A stretch of 34,675 nt of DNA from NCBI GenBank assembly GCA_028527945.1, contig JAQQAK010000013.1, forward strand, positions 1-34,675. The letters run 5' to 3'. Below the pieces are notes generated by a model. That model was not told where the DNA came from. It did no database searches and saw only the letters and a list, made by a program, of their open reading frames with translations. A program made the position numbers and the translations under genes. Origin of the DNA: Spirochaetaceae bacterium (GTDB lineage Bacteria > Spirochaetota > Spirochaetia > UBA9216). Positions 1-8,957 of the stretch are shown in pieces (position 1 is the stretch's first letter; each line of letters starts with the position of its first letter).

Positions 1-281
1 TTATCTTTTTTCTTGCCTTTCTCTTCTTTTTTTGCTTCTTTAACTTCAGTTGCAGAGATTGTTAAAAGATTATTGTCAATTTTTATTTCAACATCATCTT
101 TTCCGTATCCTGGAAGTTCTATACTTAGTTCAAAGTTTTCGTTGTTTTCTACAACGTCAACTGCCGGAAATCTTGCAGCTTCGTAATTTGACAGATTGTT
201 ACCAAACATTGATTCCATCATTCTGTCCATCTCATCGAATACGTTTGTTCTTCCTGGTCTGTAAGTTGTTAATGTTGTCAT
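1..281 (-). CDS. Hsp20/alpha-crystallin family small heat-shock protein (C-terminus off window edge)
   Basis: Reverse strand reads ATG ACA ACA TTA... = MTTLTTYRPGRTNVFDEMDRMMESMFGNNLSNYEAARFPAVDVVENNENFELSIELPGYGKDDVEIKIDNNLLTISATEVKEAKKEEKGKKKD, open to window edge; P-A-V-D-V..E....F.L..E.LPG motif of Hsp20; AGGAGA SD upstream. Absent from the ORF track because it is truncated. Confidence 0.93.
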   Translation of the reverse strand, partial: MTTLTTYRPGRTNVFDEMDRMMESMFGNNLSNYEAARFPAVDVVENNENFELSIELPGYGKDDVEIKIDNNLLTISATEVKEAKKEEKGKKKD

Positions 282-331
282 ATCTAATCTCCTTATATGA
301 TTGTTTGTTTTCATCTTTCAGTAATATATAA

Positions 332-348
332 AGCATAGAGCGTGCCAA
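332..348 (-). promoter_or_regulatory. putative sigma-54 (-24/-12) promoter for hsp20
   Basis: Minus strand TTGGCACG-CTCT-ATGCT versus consensus TTGGCACG-N4-TTGCW; one mismatch outside the wildcard positions; GG-N10-GC spacing correct; about 50 nt upstream of the hsp20 ATG. Confidence 0.6.
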
Positions 349-394
349 AAAATACAAAACCTGTTAAATTTTATTATAAATAATGTAACTACTT

Positions 395-457
395 ATTATA
401 TAAAGAATTATATAAAATAGTATTTTATATAATGTTCATATTAAGAACATTATATAA
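395..457. repeat. cluster of four ATTATATAA/TTATATAAT elements including a 13-bp perfect inverted repeat
   Basis: attatataa at 395-403, 407-415, 449-457 and its complement at 425-433; ttatataatgttc (425-437) / gaacattatataa (445-457). Confidence 0.75.
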
Positions 458-620
458 ATGATAATTCAATGATAAGTGTGTCAATATTTCTTATTTGAAA
501 TTTCAAGGAATGATGATGTGTCAATATGATACAGCAGATTTGGGTTATTATACTAAAAAGGGTCAATTGAACATATTATGATTTCAGCTCATAATACTAA
601 ACAGAATTCTGGGAGGAATT

Positions 621-3437
621 ATGCAAATCAACACAATTTTTAAAAAAATTATCATACTTCTATTCGCAACAACTATGTTTATGGTTTTATCCTGCAAAGT
701 AAAAACTCAGGATTCAGCGAATGGGCAGCCTATACCTTTAGCTCCAGAAGTAAGAACCGGTGTTCTTGATAATGGACTAACATATTATATTCTTCCAAAC
801 AAGAAACCAGAAGATCGTGTTTCTCTCCGGCTTGCTGTAAATGCAGGTTCAGTACTTGAAGAAGACGACCAGCGTGGTCTTGCTCATTTTTGTGAGCATA
901 TGGCTTTTAATGGAACAGAACATTTTGAAAAATCAGCTCTTGTTGATTATCTTGAATCTATAGGTATGAAATTTGGTCCAGAGATAAATGCCTACACAGG
1001 TTTTGATGAAACTGTATACAAACTTGAAATACCAACAGATGATGAGCAGATCGTCAATAATGGTTTTCAGGTGCTTGAAGACTGGTCTCATCTTGTTAGC
1101 TATGATGATGAAGAGGTCGAAAAAGAACGAGGGGTTATTCATGAAGAATGGAGGCTCGGTAGAGGGGCTTCTGGACGTATCAGGGATAAACTTTATCCAG
1201 AACTTTTTAAGGGGTCCCGCTATGCGGAACGGCTTCCAATAGGTCTGGAAGATGTTTTTATGAACGCGCCTCCTCAAAGATTGAGAGATTTTTATAAAAA
1301 ATGGTACAGACCTGATTTAATGGCAGTTATTGTTGTTGGTGATATTGATCCAGATAAGGCTGAATCGTTAATAAAAAAACATTTTTCTTATCAGGCTCCT
1401 GAAAAGCCAGCAGTAAGAACTATATACCCTGTAAAAAAGACAACTGATAATAGTGTTCTTTTTATCTCAGACCCGGAGCTTTCTTATTCTATTGTTCAAA
1501 TTTATTCATTAACAGATCTTCCTCCTCAAAAGACTGAGGGTGATTACCGTGAAATGCTACTAAAAAGAATGGCCTGGCTTATGCTGAATCATCGGCTTGA
1601 TGAGCTGTCCAAAAGCGATAATCCGCCCTTTATTAATGCCAGCGGAAGAAGCGGTCAGCTTGTGAGAACTTCAGGTAGTATCAGTTGTGGCGCTTATACT
1701 GGTGATGACAAGGTTGAAGACGCGTTTACCGCAATGGTCTCCGAGCTTGAGAGAGCTAAGCGCTATGGCTTTACCGAGCCTGAACTAAAAAGAGTCAGGG
1801 CTGAGTTACTGGACTCTATAGAACAATACTATAATGAAAAAGATAATATTCCTTCACCTGATTTAGCTTCAGAACTTATTCAATATTATCTAAAAGATGT
1901 TTTTATGCCGGGACTTGATTCTGAATATGAAATGTATAAAAAGTTTGTTCCTGGCATTAGTCTTGATGACATCAACTCTTATGCTTCAGAAATGCTTCCT
2001 GAAGATGGGCGGACAGTAATGATTATTCATCCTGAAGGTTCATCTGTTCCAACTGAAGATAAGCTTCTTGATTTAATGAACAATGCATCTAAAATGGATA
2101 TTACTCCATATAAAACTGATGAACCAGACGGGGAGCTTGTTGATGATACACCTGATTCAGGTTCTGTAATAAGCAAAAAGACAGAAAGTGGGCTTGGGGC
2201 GGAGGTTTGGCATCTATCAAATGGTGCTGATGTTGTTATTAAGCAAACAGATTTCATGGATGATGAAGTCCTTTTTGGCGCTTTCAGCCGCGGAGGTTTG
2301 TCTCTTGATTCTGATAACGATTATTTTACAGGAAATTATGCCACAACAATTTTATCTCAAAGCGGAGTTGGCAAGTTTTCAGGAACACAGCTTGAGAAAA
2401 AACTTGCGGGACATGATATTGAGTTAATGCCTTATATAAACGATTACTATGAGGGGTTGGCGGGGAGTTTTTCACCTGACGAGCTTGATACCTTCATGCC
2501 TCTTTTGTATTTATATTTCACTCAGCCTAATTTTGACAGCGCCACAGTTGATAACATAAAGCAGAGACTTTTACCCATTATTGAAAAACGTGACGCGGAT
2601 CCGAATAATGTTTATAGCGACAAAATATCTGAAGTACTAACTCAGGGAGATTTCAGAAGTGAACCCCCTTCACCTGAAAAACTCAATGAAATAACAGCTT
2701 CTAAAGCTGAAAAGGTATATCGCGACAGATTTTCAGGAGCTGATGATTTTGTTTTTGTATTTACTGGCAATATTGATAAGGTTAAACTAGAAAAAGCTGT
2801 ATTAAAATGGATAGCGTCTATCCCCTCAGGGCCTGAAAAAGAGGTTCCGTTAGATAGGGGAGTAAGACCTCCCTCTGGAATAGTCTATGAAGAGGTTATT
2901 AAGGGAATATCTCCCCAAAGTAATAATCAAATATATTTTACAAAACCTCTCAGTTCTTGGAGCAAGGCTCTTCAGGTTAGGATTGTTTCTGCCTGTGATA
3001 TTCTTGAGACAATACTAAGAGAAAAAATTCGTGAAGATATGGGCGGCACATATAATATTTCAGTGAGCCCCTTTATTGAAAGAGAGCCATATCCGTCTGT
3101 TAAAATAGGTATTTCATTCGGATGTGATCCGGACAGGCTTGAAGAATTAACTTCTGTGCTTTTTAAAACAATAGAATCTGTTCAGGCAGGAGAGCTTGAC
3201 CAACATTATATTGACAGCCGGGAAGAGCAGTATCGCCGAAGTTACGAGACTAACATTAAACAGAATAATTACTGGTTGTATCAACTACAGAAAATTTATT
3301 CATTTAATGATGAGCCAAAGATTCTTCAACCTGAAGATTTTGATGAAATGGTTAGCCGTGAGGGAGTCATCGATACTGTAAAAATATATTTTGATACATC
3401 AAACTATATAAGCGTTGTTTTAAAACCAGAGAAATAA
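621..3437 (+). CDS. M16 family (pitrilysin/insulinase-like) zinc metalloprotease, probable lipoprotein
   Basis: H-F-C-E-H (HxxEH) zinc motif in GLAHFCEHMAFNGT, downstream E, lipobox-like VLSC at N-terminus, GGGAGG SD. Confidence 0.93.
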   Translation: MQINTIFKKIIILLFATTMFMVLSCKVKTQDSANGQPIPLAPEVRTGVLDNGLTYYILPNKKPEDRVSLRLAVNAGSVLEEDDQRGLAHFCEHMAFNGTEHFEKSALVDYLESIGMKFGPEINAYTGFDETVYKLEIPTDDEQIVNNGFQVLEDWSHLVSYDDEEVEKERGVIHEEWRLGRGASGRIRDKLYPELFKGSRYAERLPIGLEDVFMNAPPQRLRDFYKKWYRPDLMAVIVVGDIDPDKAESLIKKHFSYQAPEKPAVRTIYPVKKTTDNSVLFISDPELSYSIVQIYSLTDLPPQKTEGDYREMLLKRMAWLMLNHRLDELSKSDNPPFINASGRSGQLVRTSGSISCGAYTGDDKVEDAFTAMVSELERAKRYGFTEPELKRVRAELLDSIEQYYNEKDNIPSPDLASELIQYYLKDVFMPGLDSEYEMYKKFVPGISLDDINSYASEMLPEDGRTVMIIHPEGSSVPTEDKLLDLMNNASKMDITPYKTDEPDGELVDDTPDSGSVISKKTESGLGAEVWHLSNGADVVIKQTDFMDDEVLFGAFSRGGLSLDSDNDYFTGNYATTILSQSGVGKFSGTQLEKKLAGHDIELMPYINDYYEGLAGSFSPDELDTFMPLLYLYFTQPNFDSATVDNIKQRLLPIIEKRDADPNNVYSDKISEVLTQGDFRSEPPSPEKLNEITASKAEKVYRDRFSGADDFVFVFTGNIDKVKLEKAVLKWIASIPSGPEKEVPLDRGVRPPSGIVYEEVIKGISPQSNNQIYFTKPLSSWSKALQVRIVSACDILETILREKIREDMGGTYNISVSPFIEREPYPSVKIGISFGCDPDRLEELTSVLFKTIESVQAGELDQHYIDSREEQYRRSYETNIKQNNYWLYQLQKIYSFNDEPKILQPEDFDEMVSREGVIDTVKIYFDTSNYISVVLKPEK

Positions 3438-3453
3438 AGATTTTTTGATTTTT

Positions 3454-3478
3454 AACGGGGGAGTTTTATTCCCCCGTT
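3454..3478 (+). terminator. stem-loop after M16 protease gene
   Basis: aacggggga-gttttat-tcccccgtt perfect 9-bp G/C-rich stem 17 nt after stop; poor T-tract. Confidence 0.6.
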
Positions 3479-3526
3479 TATAGACAATTATGATAATAAA
3501 AAATTGATGATTCAGCATAACAAGTT

Positions 3527-3555
3527 TTGAAATTCCCTCTATTATAAAATATAAT
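3527..3555 (+). promoter_or_regulatory. sigma-70-type promoter of AraC-family gene
   Basis: TTGAAA-N17-TATAAT, 8 nt before ATG. Confidence 0.65.
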
Positions 3556-3563
3556 ATTTTGAA

Positions 3564-4472
3564 ATGGATAATAAGAAAATAAAATTAATAAAAGAAACAA
3601 TTTTGTATATAGAAGAAAAAATAAATGAACCTTTATCACTGGAAGTAATATCCAAAGATGTTGGAATATCATTGTCGCATTTGCATCGTGTGTTCAGCTC
3701 TCTTACCGGAGAACCTCTGATGACATATATTCGAAAAAGAAAATTGAGTTCCAGTATTAATGAGTTGTTAAAATCTAATCTGTCAATTCTTGATATTGCG
3801 CTGGAATATGGATTTGACTATGAACAAAGTTATATAAGAGCTTTTAATCAGTATTTTAATATAACTCCGGCACAATATAGAAAGCATGGCGGCGAGCTAA
3901 AGGTAACAGTCCCCATAGATTTGAGTAAAAGTGAAAGTATTGGTGAAGGTCTTTTTCTTGAACCCACATTTATCTGGAAAAGCGGTTTGCGAATACAAGG
4001 CTATCGTGACACAATTGTCCATAGAGAAAATTACGATGAGCAAACAACAAACCAGCAGGTTGAATACTATAGAAAGAATTATTTACCGCTGATAAAAGGA
4101 ATTATAAACGAAAATATTTACATTGGCCTTGTTATGTATTCTGATAATACAACTTATTGTAACGATTACCTCACCGGTACAATTGTTTCGGATGACTACG
4201 TGACAGTCAAAGATTTATCTATCATAAACTTACCTTCTTCTGAATATGCTGTATTTAAATATATTGGTTTTCACAGTCCTTTTGAAATAACATATAAGTT
4301 ATTGTTTCAGATATATGAATATATTTTTGGAACATGGATGAATCAGAATATTTATTCAGGGAAAACTAATTACCATTTCGAACAAGTTAATAGAGATCTC
4401 TGTAATGATGATTATTGTGAAATGGATATTTATATTCCTGTTGGAAAGGTTTTTGCGAAAGTGGATTTATAG
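3564..4472 (+). CDS. AraC-family transcriptional regulator with GyrI-like effector-binding C-terminal domain
   Basis: Tandem HTH of AraC type (LSLEVISKDVGISLSHLHRVFSSLTGEPLMTYIRKRKL... ILDIALEYGFDYEQSYIRAFNQYFNITPAQYRK); C-terminal DIYIPV typical of GyrI-like domains. Confidence 0.88.
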   Translation: MDNKKIKLIKETILYIEEKINEPLSLEVISKDVGISLSHLHRVFSSLTGEPLMTYIRKRKLSSSINELLKSNLSILDIALEYGFDYEQSYIRAFNQYFNITPAQYRKHGGELKVTVPIDLSKSESIGEGLFLEPTFIWKSGLRIQGYRDTIVHRENYDEQTTNQQVEYYRKNYLPLIKGIINENIYIGLVMYSDNTTYCNDYLTGTIVSDDYVTVKDLSIINLPSSEYAVFKYIGFHSPFEITYKLLFQIYEYIFGTWMNQNIYSGKTNYHFEQVNRDLCNDDYCEMDIYIPVGKVFAKVDL

Positions 4473-4536
4473 CAAGAATTGTTCATTTTGATGCTTTGCT
4501 TTTAGATAAAATATAAAAAAAGCAGGAGGCGTTTTT

Positions 4537-5595
4537 ATGAAGAATAAAATAATTATTATTTTAATGATGATCTTATGTATAGCCTTTTCAGGGTGTACAA
4601 CGAAAAAATCTGATAATGAAGGATCCAAGTCTTTTACAAGAGTTCCTGATATTGAAATTCAGAAACAAATTGAAGAGGCCAATGGCAAAGATTTTAGAAT
4701 AATCGACTTATCATATTATTCCAGGGCAATAAGTTCAAATACCATTGGTGATACTCCAACCAGGACTGTTAGTGTGTATCTTCCGCCGGATTACTTTGAT
4801 AATGATCATAAAACTTATCCTGTCATATATTTTCTTGATGGATATGAGTGTAACGCAAAAAGTTTTCTGAGAAGAAACAAAGTGTCTCTTGATAAAGCAT
4901 TTAATGAAAAAAATGCCTTTCTTATGGTTGCCGTTGACGGAAATAATATTTCTGGTGGATCATTTTATGTAAATTCTCCTGTTAGCGGGAACTGGGAGGA
5001 TTATCTTTCTCAGGAACTTGTATCTCTGATTGACAACAATTTTAGGTCAAAACCAGGCAGCCAATATCGTGGCCTTTCAGGATATTCAATGGGAGGTTTT
5101 GGAGCTTTGTATACCGCTTTCAGGCATCCTGATATATTTGGCTCAGTTATGGTTTTTGCGCCTGGAGCTTTTGCAGAAGAAGATATAGATATGGTGATGA
5201 AGAGTTGGCGGGGCGATCGAAGACTTCTGACTTCTTACGCGCAAGCTTTCTCGCCTGATGCAGCAGTAGAAAAAAATCAAGGAAATATTCCCTCCTTTGA
5301 CGGTTCTGATAGTGACCAGATTTATGTTGATAACTGGTTGAATGGTTTTAGTGGCTGGCAGAAAAAGATAGACAACTACCTTGGACAGCAGGCAAGATTA
5401 AACGCAATTGCAATTGCTTATAGTGAAAGTGATTATTACAAATGGATTCCGGGAGGTTGTAAACATCTGGATAAATTATTAACAGATAGTAAGATTGAAC
5501 ATGAGATCTACAATTACAAAGGTGGGCATATTGTCCCTAGAGGCTTTATAGAGTCTTATTATACGCCATTCTTTGGAGCCGTTTTTAATAAATAA
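4537..5595 (+). CDS. esterase-D/enterochelin-esterase-like alpha/beta hydrolase lipoprotein
   Basis: Lipobox CIAFSGC; VSVYLPPDYFDNDHKTYPVIYFLDGY; nucleophile motif GYSMGGFGALY; AGGAGG SD. Confidence 0.87.
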   Translation: MKNKIIIILMMILCIAFSGCTTKKSDNEGSKSFTRVPDIEIQKQIEEANGKDFRIIDLSYYSRAISSNTIGDTPTRTVSVYLPPDYFDNDHKTYPVIYFLDGYECNAKSFLRRNKVSLDKAFNEKNAFLMVAVDGNNISGGSFYVNSPVSGNWEDYLSQELVSLIDNNFRSKPGSQYRGLSGYSMGGFGALYTAFRHPDIFGSVMVFAPGAFAEEDIDMVMKSWRGDRRLLTSYAQAFSPDAAVEKNQGNIPSFDGSDSDQIYVDNWLNGFSGWQKKIDNYLGQQARLNAIAIAYSESDYYKWIPGGCKHLDKLLTDSKIEHEIYNYKGGHIVPRGFIESYYTPFFGAVFNK

Positions 5596-5607
5596 AGCAT
5601 AAGCTAT

Positions 5608-5642
5608 ATAGTTCTATTCTGAAAAGGGTAGAACTATTTTTT
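5608..5642 (+). terminator. intrinsic terminator after esterase gene
   Basis: atagttcta / tagaactat perfect 9-bp stem followed by a T run. Confidence 0.85.
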
Positions 5643-5799
5643 ACAAAACTTTTCTCAACCTGTTAATAAAGCAACGTTAGTGTTGTAGTTTTACATTAAG
5701 TGTGTTGATTCTTTGGTAAATTTATGAACAAGACTGCTAATTAAATTTCTTTCTTGGTAGTCAAAATTCTATTGGTTTGATATATTTAAGTATCTCTAA

Positions 5800-7536
5800 T
5801 TGATTAATATATCCAAGTATATTTATTGGGTGGTAAGTGTGGGCTCATCGAATAAAAAGGCTTTTTATAAAGTCGGTAATACAACAGTAGTACCATTATA
5901 TGTTAAACTTGTAATTATCTTTGTCTTCTTTATGTTGCTTAGTAATTTTGTTTCTAATTATATAAATATCATGTATAACAGAAGCACTCAAATCTCATTA
6001 CTTAATGAACTTTTAGTAAAGGAACTTAAAGAAAACTATATTTTTGCCTCCAATCAATTTCAGATTTATTCTTTTGATGAAAATTTGCCGGAAAGTGTAG
6101 AAAGTCTCACGAAGGCTGCCGGAAAAACACTTTTCAGGAAGCATGCTCTTGCGTTTGCTCTTAGGAAAGATGGCTCTTTTTTATATTTCAGTAATAAAGA
6201 TTTTCCATTGGGAAAGTTTACAGATACAGAAGCTCTGAAGTTTCTTATTGATAATACTGAAAAAGGAATAAGTGAGGGGAGTTTTAATTTCAGGATTGAT
6301 GGTTATGAATTCCTTGGTGTCTACAAGTATCATTCAGATTGGGATGCTTATCTTATACGCGCGGAGGATGAAGATTCATTTTACGCAGAGTCCAGAAAAA
6401 TTTTCAGAAAGATTATTATCTTTATTATAGGTGTTACTCTCTTTTCAATGATAATTGGTATTTGGGTTTTTAAACGTTTATTGAGATATATAGACTATAT
6501 TACTCAACAAATAATGAAAATGCAGGAAAATCAGGAATTATCTATTGTCGATCTTAAGGGCGCTCCAAACGATGATATTACCTATTTGGGAGCGTCTTTT
6601 AATCAGTTATCATCTTCTATAACAACCCTTATGGGTATATTCAGGAAATTTGTTACAGATGATATTGCCAAAAAAGCGTATGAAGAAAAACAAATACGTC
6701 TTGAAGGGGCCAAGAGTGAATTGGCAATACTCTTTTCTGATATTAAGGGTTTTACTTTTATGACAGAAACCCTTGGTAATGACATTATCAATCTTCTTAA
6801 CCTTCATTATGATCAGGCCATCAGATATGTAGCAGAAGATAATGGAGTGGTTGCTTCTATAATTGGAGACGCGCTTCTTGCTGTATATGGAACAATGGGT
6901 GACAATGAAAATAAATCTCTTCAAGCTATTCATTCAGCTTATTCAATACAGGATGTTGCAATGCGGCTAAGACGCAATATGCAGGCCAAAAAAGAAAATA
7001 TTGTAGGCCGAAAGGGTGCTTTAACAAGCCGTCAGGAGAAAGTTTATAAAGCTGTATTAATCGAAGTTGGAGTTGGAATAGATAAGGGAGAGGTTTTTTA
7101 CGGTAATATAGGTAGTTACGTGAGAATGACTAATACTGTAATTGGCGACAACGTAAATTCCGCATCAAGACTTGAAGGGCTTACCAGAATATATAAAATA
7201 CCGGTTATTGTTTCAGATTCTGTTCGAGAAGAAGCAGAAGCTGACAGCGCTAATTTATATTATTTTCTGGAAATAGATCAGGTTCAAGTTAAGGGAAAAA
7301 CCTATGGCAAGAGAATTTTCTGGCCGATAAAAAAAGAAGTTATAGATCCTGATATGGAAAATTCTATTAATAAATTCAAACAGGGGCTTCAGCTATATTA
7401 CGATGGCGAATGGGATGAAGCTCTTCCTCTAATGAAAGCAGTGGGACTCCCCCTTGCAGAGGTATTTATAGAGAGAATGCTTCCCGGACAAATACCTTCT
7501 GACTGGAGTGGTGTATGGGCGATGACGAGCAAATAA
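5800..7536 (+). CDS. membrane-bound class III adenylate/guanylate cyclase (start uncertain: TTG 5800, GTG 5830 or GTG 5839)
   Basis: Two TM segments, HAMP-like linker, cyclase catalytic motifs AILFSDIKGFTFMTE, IIGDALLAVYG, VGVGIDKGEVFYGNIGS, IGDNVNSASRLEGLT. Confidence 0.9.
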   Translation: MINISKYIYWVVSVGSSNKKAFYKVGNTTVVPLYVKLVIIFVFFMLLSNFVSNYINIMYNRSTQISLLNELLVKELKENYIFASNQFQIYSFDENLPESVESLTKAAGKTLFRKHALAFALRKDGSFLYFSNKDFPLGKFTDTEALKFLIDNTEKGISEGSFNFRIDGYEFLGVYKYHSDWDAYLIRAEDEDSFYAESRKIFRKIIIFIIGVTLFSMIIGIWVFKRLLRYIDYITQQIMKMQENQELSIVDLKGAPNDDITYLGASFNQLSSSITTLMGIFRKFVTDDIAKKAYEEKQIRLEGAKSELAILFSDIKGFTFMTETLGNDIINLLNLHYDQAIRYVAEDNGVVASIIGDALLAVYGTMGDNENKSLQAIHSAYSIQDVAMRLRRNMQAKKENIVGRKGALTSRQEKVYKAVLIEVGVGIDKGEVFYGNIGSYVRMTNTVIGDNVNSASRLEGLTRIYKIPVIVSDSVREEAEADSANLYYFLEIDQVQVKGKTYGKRIFWPIKKEVIDPDMENSINKFKQGLQLYYDGEWDEALPLMKAVGLPLAEVFIERMLPGQIPSDWSGVWAMTSK

Positions 7537-8957
7537 AAGATATTATTCCCTCCGAAAGACTTGTAGAACAGACTCGAAAGGCATTTCTTGAAGGTGCAAT
7601 TATCGATCCGGATGAAGGTTCCAACACCTATGATTTGGATGCTGAATTCGCAAAAACCAAAAAGAATAAAGACTGGAGATTATATATAGTCCTTGTTATG
7701 TTCTTTCTGGTTTTTGCTGTGGGCGGCTTTTTTGTTTACAGATTTATGTCTGATAAAAATAGAAATATACCAGTTCATATAGAGTATTTTGAAGAATTAC
7801 GTTTAAGAGAACTTCTTGATGCCAGCAAAAAGAATGAAAACGAATTAAATAATGCCAAAGAAGCTTTACAGGCCTTAGAAGAAGAACGTGACAGTCAAAT
7901 AGCATTACTACAGAAAAAACTTGATCAGGCCGTAAATCTTTTGAAAGATGAAGGTTATTCAAGGTCTGAGTTTAATAGGCGAAAACAAAAGCTTATAGAT
8001 GACGAATCTGTTCAGATTGATGCTATTAAAGCTCAGTATGGTCCTCTTATTGCGGAGCAGCAAACCAAGGTTAATGATATTCAGGCTAAAATAGACCAAT
8101 CTGATTCAAGGTTTATGGAGCAGGCAAAAGAGCAGGAAAAAATCCTGAATAATCAGCAGCGTGTTTTTGAGCTTGAAAAGCAGAAGGTTGTAGATATTTA
8201 TGAAGAAAAGCTTCGTAATATGGAAGCTTCTTACACAAATGAAATAGAATCCATTAAAGAAAATAATGAAAAGAAACTTGCTCAGCTGAGAAGGCAGAAA
8301 GATGCTGAGATTAGACGCCAGTTCAAGCTCTATAATCCTTCTTTCAAGGATCGCTCTGCTGAAATAATTGCAGGTTATAATCCTGATACATACGAGATCG
8401 ATGATAAGGTTCTTTTTCCTTTTCAGAAGATCTACGAAGATGAGAATATTTATTCTGAAAGCGATCTCGATGACAGATATGAAAGTTTTTCAAAAATGCA
8501 GGCTATTTTGGGACAGTTGCAGGAAGTTCCATATGAAAACTCTCTACCTCCGGCTTTTACATTTCTTCAGGCTGAAGGGTTGGAAATTGTCGGAGATTAT
8601 GAAAGACAGGTCTATCAGGCTGGTAAGACTTTACAGAAAAAAACAGATCTTATAGCCAAGCTGGAAAAAGCTCAGTCCAGATTGTTATTTGGATTAGAAC
8701 AATATGCTCAGACTCAACGAGAGTCCGGTTTTATAATAGACGCGAGAGACCCTGAAAAAATATTGATAATTCTTAATTCACTGCTTCCTGAACCGGAATC
8801 TCAGGAAGCCTGGATATTCCGTAAGAATGATGTTCTAATCGGAAAAGTTGAAATTTGGCGGGAGGATGATTCGGATTGGGCTAAGGTCATAAGCCTTACA
8901 AATCCGGAACAGCCTATTCAGTCTTTTGACAAAGTTGTCGTACAGGTGGAACAATGA
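7515..8957 (+). CDS. hypothetical membrane-anchored long coiled-coil protein
   Basis: TM segment LYIVLVMFFLVFAVGGFFVYRF then long E/K/Q-rich coiled coil; overlaps cyclase by 22 nt. Confidence 0.85.
   Translation: MGDDEQIKDIIPSERLVEQTRKAFLEGAIIDPDEGSNTYDLDAEFAKTKKNKDWRLYIVLVMFFLVFAVGGFFVYRFMSDKNRNIPVHIEYFEELRLRELLDASKKNENELNNAKEALQALEEERDSQIALLQKKLDQAVNLLKDEGYSRSEFNRRKQKLIDDESVQIDAIKAQYGPLIAEQQTKVNDIQAKIDQSDSRFMEQAKEQEKILNNQQRVFELEKQKVVDIYEEKLRNMEASYTNEIESIKENNEKKLAQLRRQKDAEIRRQFKLYNPSFKDRSAEIIAGYNPDTYEIDDKVLFPFQKIYEDENIYSESDLDDRYESFSKMQAILGQLQEVPYENSLPPAFTFLQAEGLEIVGDYERQVYQAGKTLQKKTDLIAKLEKAQSRLLFGLEQYAQTQRESGFIIDARDPEKILIILNSLLPEPESQEAWIFRKNDVLIGKVEIWREDDSDWAKVISLTNPEQPIQSFDKVVVQVEQ

Noticed and set aside
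50-331. 93-aa plus-strand ORF
   Set aside because: Antisense to the Hsp20 coding frame, which has the conserved motifs and SD.
395-457. Intrinsic terminator for a convergent transcript
   Set aside because: Lies between divergent genes, the stem is AT-only in most positions, and there is no T-tract.
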